Origin: Candidatus Curtissbacteria bacterium | GTDB lineage: Bacteria > Patescibacteriota > Microgenomatia > Curtissbacterales > GWA2-41-24 | Length of the DNA stretch: 46,260 nt | Direction: 5' to 3' | NCBI GenBank assembly: GCA_024654445.1 | Contig: JANLHP010000029.1 | Location: forward strand, 1 to 46,260 | Part shown: positions 41,229-46,260 of the stretch, piece by piece | How positions within the stretch are numbered: the first letter of the stretch is position 1 | Layout: each line of letters starts with the position of its first letter | Position numbers and translations under genes: made by a program | The notes under the pieces: model-generated | What the model saw: the letters and a program-made list of their open reading frames with translations, nothing else | Databases searched by the model: none | Told to the model about the DNA's origin: nothing

Positions 41229-42071
41229 ATGGCCCAAATCAGAGAAATCAAACAACGAATTAGATCAGTAACCAACACCTCCAAGGTAACTCATGCAATG
41301 GAGCTTGTTGCAGCAGCCAAAATGAAAAAGAGCCAGGAAGCAGCTTTGGCTTCCCGCCCATACACCCTCGCCTTAAATCAAATTCTGGCAGAAGTCAGGC
41401 AGAAAGCGAAAGAGGCTTCTCACAAACTTTTGAACAATAATAGCGCACAAACCGAGCTTTTAATCTTGATTACAACAGACAGAGGCTTAGTTGGAGGCTT
41501 AAATATTAACTTATTTAGAGAAGTTGCAAACTTAAATAAAAATGCAAAATATATAGTCGTCGGCAAGAAAGGAACACTTTTTGCCTCAAAATCGCACGCA
41601 GACATTGTTGCCAGTTTCAATTCCGACGAATACTCCCCCCTCGATCTTGCAAGAACTTTAACCAAGCTGGCAACGGAAAGCTTTATAAAAGCAGAGGTAG
41701 CGTCGGTTAAGGTCGCATACCCTGATTTTCAATCTACGGTCAAACAAATCCCAACAATAACTCAGGTCCTTCCAATTGAACTTACAGAAGAGAAAAAATC
41801 GGAAGGAGTAGAGGCTGATCTTCTTTTCGAGCCCAACGCGAGCATGATACTAGAAAACATTTTACCTCATTACGTCCTGACAAAAATCTATCAAACAGTC
41901 TTAGAAGCAAAAGCTTCCGAACACAGCGCCAGAATGGTTTCGATGAAGAACGCGACAGACGCGGCAGGCGACTTAATAGAAGACCTGACGCTTAACTACA
42001 ACCAGGCAAGGCAGGAAGCGATCACTAAAGAACTTTTGGATATAATAACAGCTCAAGGAGCGTTTCAATAA
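41229..42071 (+). CDS. atpG: F-type ATP synthase subunit gamma
   Basis: 280 aa. N-terminal IREIKQRIRSVTNTSKVTHAMELVAAAKM and C-terminal EHSARMVSMKNATDAAGDLIEDLTLNYNQARQEAITKELLDI, the two coiled-coil ends that make the rotating shaft. Middle domain ITTDRGLVGGLNINL is conserved. Confidence 0.96.
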   Translation: MAQIREIKQRIRSVTNTSKVTHAMELVAAAKMKKSQEAALASRPYTLALNQILAEVRQKAKEASHKLLNNNSAQTELLILITTDRGLVGGLNINLFREVANLNKNAKYIVVGKKGTLFASKSHADIVASFNSDEYSPLDLARTLTKLATESFIKAEVASVKVAYPDFQSTVKQIPTITQVLPIELTEEKKSEGVEADLLFEPNASMILENILPHYVLTKIYQTVLEAKASEHSARMVSMKNATDAAGDLIEDLTLNYNQARQEAITKELLDIITAQGAFQ

Positions 42072-43573
<1,502 letters not shown>

Positions 43574-43733
43574 TATCAAACATCAAAATGCAAAGATCAA
43601 AGTTAAGGAAATTCTCCATGCGCGGAGTTTACCCTGAGTCCTATCGAAGGGCTTAGTCGAATAGTATATATTGTTCGAGCGTAGTCGAGAACTTCCACAA
43701 TTTTGATTTTTGATCTTTAAATTTTGGATTACT
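43574..43733 (+). repeat. spacer with CTGAG/TCGAAGG and CAAAGATCAAAG words
   Basis: It holds TTTACCCTGAGTCCTATCGAAGG (like that at 36051-36074) and a long-range inverted low-complexity pair: CAAAATGCAAAGATCAAAG near 43583 and AATTTTGATTTTTGATCTTT near 43700. No gene seen. Confidence 0.6.
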
Positions 43734-44141
43734 ATGATTCATCTACAGATAATCACACCCGAAAAAACAGTTTTTGACGACGAAGTCGATCAAATTTCGC
43801 TCCCAACAACGCTTGGCCAAATCACCGTTCTTCCCCACCACATCGGTTTGGTTACTCAAGTTGAACCAGGCGAATTAATCTTCAAAAAGAATCAAAAAGA
43901 AAAAATCCTGGCTGCCGGTTTTGGATTCGCCCAAATTGGCAAAGACAGAATTAAAGTACTTGTAGACCTGGCAGCACCCGAAGAAGAAATCGAAGAAAAG
44001 AAGATTGAAGAAGCAAGAAAACAGGCAGAAGAAGCGCTCAAACAAAAACACATCCTCTCCGAAGAAGAATACGCTCTCGCTGCCGCCAATCTTCAAAAAG
44101 CCCTCGTCCAGCTTAGAATAAAGAGAAGACGTCGAGTGTAA
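43734..44141 (+). CDS. atpC: F-type ATP synthase subunit epsilon
   Basis: 135 aa from ATG 43734; an in-frame TTG at 43710 falls in the repeat spacer and is rejected. N-terminal beta-sandwich (LQIITPEKTVFDDEVDQISLPTTLGQITVLPHHIGLVTQVEPGEL) and C-terminal two-helix part (EEIEEKKIEEARKQAEEALKQ...LAAANLQKALVQLRIKRR). Last gene of the operon. Confidence 0.95.
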   Translation: MIHLQIITPEKTVFDDEVDQISLPTTLGQITVLPHHIGLVTQVEPGELIFKKNQKEKILAAGFGFAQIGKDRIKVLVDLAAPEEEIEEKKIEEARKQAEEALKQKHILSEEEYALAAANLQKALVQLRIKRRRRV

Positions 44142-44234
44142 TATCTGCCAATTTCCATTTTCCATTGATTTAATAATTGATCAATTTAAAAATTTGAAAA
44201 TATATGGCAAATGGCAGATGATAAATGGAAAATA

Positions 44235-44795
44235 ATGTACAAATCAATCGTTCTCTCCGGTCCGGTAGCTTCCGGAACATCAACAGCAGCAAAATCTCTC
44301 GCCGAAAAATTTAATCTGGAACTCCACATAGCAGGCGATTTCTTCCGAAAATACATACAAGATCACAATATTCCCCTACCAAATAAAGAAGAAATACCGG
44401 ACGAAATTGAAAAACAAGTAGACGAAGACCTCACAAATCTTCTAAAAGACGCGAGCGGCGTTGTAGTTGACGCTCTTTATGCGGGCTATTTCACCCACGA
44501 AATACCCCACGTCTTAAAAGTTCTGCTTATATGCGACGAAGAAGAGCGCATCAAAAGAGCCCTTAGGCGCCACCACACACACTTAGAAACAGCAGAAGAC
44601 GTCATAAAGCGAGATCGCGCTCACGACAAAAAGTTCAGGAAACTTTACGCCGACGAAAACTTTTTAGATCCTAAGTTTTTTGACCTTGTAATTGACACAA
44701 CCAAAACTCAACCAGAAGACGTTGTAGAAAAAATCTCAGAAAAATTCGGCGAAAATAACCCTGTCATTGCGAGCACATTCGATGACTCAGTGTAA
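44235..44795 (+). CDS. cytidylate kinase-like P-loop kinase
   Basis: 186 aa from ATG 44235; the ATG at 44211 lies in an ATGGCAGATGATAAATGG-type repeat spacer and is less likely. Walker A SGPVASGTST, then LHIAGDFFRKYI and RRHHTHLETAEDVIKRDRAHDKKF with paired basic residues fit the AAA/cytidylate-kinase-like family (Cytidylate_kin2). The nucleotide substrate is uncertain. The last 11 or so residues (VIASTFDDSV) are encoded by a dispersed GTCATTGCGAG repeat. Confidence 0.78.
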   Translation: MYKSIVLSGPVASGTSTAAKSLAEKFNLELHIAGDFFRKYIQDHNIPLPNKEEIPDEIEKQVDEDLTNLLKDASGVVVDALYAGYFTHEIPHVLKVLLICDEEERIKRALRRHHTHLETAEDVIKRDRAHDKKFRKLYADENFLDPKFFDLVIDTTKTQPEDVVEKISEKFGENNPVIASTFDDSV

Positions 44796-44939
44796 ACTTC
44801 GCGAAGCAAATCTCTTCATGTCATTCTGGAGCCCTTCACCCTGTCATCCTGAGCGGAGCGAAGGATCTTTTTGTTCAGGATATACCCCGCGATAGAATCT
44901 GAACTAGATTGCTTCGTCGTTTCACTCCTCGCAATGACA
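44763..44939. repeat. cluster of GTCATTGCGAG / GTCATCCTGAG-type repeats
   Basis: GTCATTGCGAG (44763), GTCATTCTGG (44819), GTCATCCTGAGCGGAGCGAAGG (44842) and the inverted AGATTGCTTCGTCG...CTCGCAATGAC (to 44939). Its last unit is the reverse complement of 19901-19933 with few changes. It encodes the 3' end of the kinase. Confidence 0.8.
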
Positions 44940-44978
44940 TCTACTTTAAAGACCAATCTGCTTAAGCTAAACTTAGTT

Positions 44979-45458
44979 GTGGATCAAGAACAGCAAACTC
45001 CTCAAAAACGCCCTTTCCATATACCTGCTGTACTCATGTCCCTGCTCATCTTTCTGACGGGTCCTCTCGCCTATTTTCTGATGATTAGGGAGAAAAAATA
45101 TCACAGATGGCTTTCTGTACTGTTAATTCTGTTCGGCCTCTCTTACGGCTTAATATTTGCTTTTCAGTCTCTCGTAGTGGGACCTAACATAGATACCGTT
45201 CTTCAAAATGTAGGTGCAAAACCTCAAACCCCAATTGTATCGGACTATTTTTTACTCGCCTTTAATGTTTTAGAATTGATATTCGGGGTTTACCTTTTTA
45301 TACAAACAAAATCTCAAAATGGCCCATCAAAAACGCTTCTTTTAATAGCCGCTACTTTACTTAGTGCAAATGCAATTATTGTCGCGATAGAAACTTACAA
45401 CAGCGTCGACTCAACTCTGATTCCCTATTATAAGACTGCTTCGGAGCTCAACTATTGA
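44979..45458 (+). CDS. membrane protein, four hydrophobic segments
   Basis: 159 aa from GTG 44979. Segments include AVLMSLLIFLTGPLAYFLMI, WLSVLLILFGLSYGLIFAF, YFLLAFNVLELIFGVYLFI and LLLIAATLLSANAIIVAI. No family recognised. The start is inferred from TTTAAA, 17-base spacer, TAAACT (44968-44973), 5 bases before GTG; a longer frame opening at 44871 would translate repeat DNA. The stop overlaps the convergent nadK end by 7 bases. Confidence 0.65.
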   Translation: MDQEQQTPQKRPFHIPAVLMSLLIFLTGPLAYFLMIREKKYHRWLSVLLILFGLSYGLIFAFQSLVVGPNIDTVLQNVGAKPQTPIVSDYFLLAFNVLELIFGVYLFIQTKSQNGPSKTLLLIAATLLSANAIIVAIETYNSVDSTLIPYYKTASELNY

Positions 45459-46260
45459 GTGAGACGCGAGGCTAATCCAAACTTGGCGTTCAGAGCTTTA
45501 AGAAAATGATCACGGTCCAAATATCCTAGCTTCACCCGGCTTTTTCCTTTTGAAACTTTGATACTTTGACCTTTAGAAACACTCTCATGCTGCTGGCCAT
45601 CAATAATCAAAGAAACATCGTCTCCGGCAATTACCTTAACTTCGACAGTATTTTCCGGCGAAATTACAACAGAAGGTATTGGCAAACCATGCGCGGAAAT
45701 TGGAGTAATTAAAATCGCGTCTATTTGAGGATCTACTATTGGCCCACCAGAAGAAAGTGAATATGCGGTTGATCCCGTTTGAGTACTGATAATAACCCCA
45801 TCTCCCGAAATATTTAGAAATTTCTGACCGTTAACAAAAACTTCAAGATTTACTACTCTATACGCACTTTTTACGACAATTTCGTTCAAGGCCCTAAAAG
45901 TTTCAAATTTTCGGTTTCTGGTTTCTGGTTCGAGATTAGCCTCGATTGTCATGCTCTCGCTGACCTCATAATTGCCCTCGAGTACATGATCTACAACCTC
46001 TTGCCAATCTTTGCCTTCAGCAGCCGTCAGAAAGCCTAATGTGCCCTCATTTATGCCTATAAAGGGTACATTTAACTCCATGTTCGCGCACGAAACATGG
46101 AGCAGCGTTCCGTCCCCACCTATGGTAATTACAGCCTCAACTTCGCTAAGATTAGCCTCATCCACCACATCGTGGCCTTTCCCTTCTATATAAGAAGCAA
46201 CCTCTTTTGCAAGGTCTTGTGCCTTCGTATTATCTTTTGCTGCTACAACTCCAAATTTCA
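45452..46260 (-). CDS. nadK: NAD kinase (5' end one base outside the window)
   Basis: 269 codons visible. TG at 46260-46259 followed by AAATTTGGAGTTGTAGCAG shows an ATG whose A would be 46261. GGDGTLLH (ATP/NAD-binding GGDG), NEGTLGFLT, and the conserved ISGDGVIISTQTGSTAYSLSSGGPIVDP are canonical. It phosphorylates NAD to NADP. An internal NLEPETRNRKFETF segment (about 45899-45935) is encoded by TTTCTGGTTTCTGG repeats and departs from the family. Confidence 0.94.
   Translation of the reverse strand, partial: KFGVVAAKDNTKAQDLAKEVASYIEGKGHDVVDEANLSEVEAVITIGGDGTLLHVSCANMELNVPFIGINEGTLGFLTAAEGKDWQEVVDHVLEGNYEVSESMTIEANLEPETRNRKFETFRALNEIVVKSAYRVVNLEVFVNGQKFLNISGDGVIISTQTGSTAYSLSSGGPIVDPQIDAILITPISAHGLPIPSVVISPENTVEVKVIAGDDVSLIIDGQQHESVSKGQSIKVSKGKSRVKLGYLDRDHFLKALNAKFGLASRLTQ

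Overview
The window looks like a chromosomal segment from a bacterium of the Candidate Phyla Radiation (Patescibacteria), perhaps a Microgenomates-like lineage; that placement is inference. It rests on a 16S gene interrupted by what looks like a group I intron, very compact and overlapping genes, many short lineage-specific proteins, an archaeal-type cupin phosphoglucose isomerase, an archaeal-type ATP-dependent DNA ligase next to endonuclease Q, and short dispersed repeats that also run through coding sequence. TGA is used as a normal stop (several ATGA/TGATG junctions), so the UGA-glycine code of Gracilibacteria/SR1 does not apply.

Layout. 1-1385: the 5' part of 16S rRNA on the minus strand, cut at the window edge inside an intron, with a hairpin-rich leader and a clear promoter. 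1436-2393: two tandem type IV pilin paralogues. 2394-9469: a SPOUT methyltransferase, two sugar-phosphate cupins, a GalT-like protein, and an isoprenoid block (UppS, a Nudix/polyprenyl-synthase fusion, IspH). 9549-15154: methyltransferase, Nudix, ThiL-like, HAD, acylphosphatase, MGMT, DedA, Pth and a Tic20-like protein. 15169-27174: a repair-rich stretch (EndoQ, DNA ligase, Fic, then a tightly overlapped minus-strand operon with RecF, two Nudix enzymes, Fpg, a glycosyltransferase, a HAD phosphatase and a PolA-type 5' nuclease). 27210-31275: FtsH, TrpS and two unknowns. 31373-33755: small proteins preceded by terminator-bearing leaders, plus a minimal ligase-like adenylation domain and a YbaK deacylase. 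34087-34548: three CAT-anticodon tRNAs. 34601-36885: FtsB-like, Xer-like recombinase, proline-rich protein. 37475-44141: a complete F-type ATP synthase operon in the order a-c-b-delta-alpha-gamma-beta-epsilon. 44235-46260: a cytidylate-kinase-like protein, a membrane protein and NAD kinase (missing only one base of its start codon).

Most striking is the tRNA locus. A minus-strand tRNA(CAT) has its 5' half at 34306-34269 and its 3' half at about 34123-34087. A second, complete tRNA(CAT) lies inside the interruption, flanked by perfect 11-base inverted repeats. Other signals are a recurring promoter architecture in which a -10 box lies 5-10 bases before the start codon (about 18 genes, suggesting leaderless mRNAs), several terminator-bearing leaders directly before small genes, and repeat-family sequence translated in frame within TrpS, EndoQ, a glycosyltransferase, NadK, Fic and the cytidylate kinase.

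All calls come from reading motifs, frames and base pairing by eye. No database search, covariance model or folding program was run.
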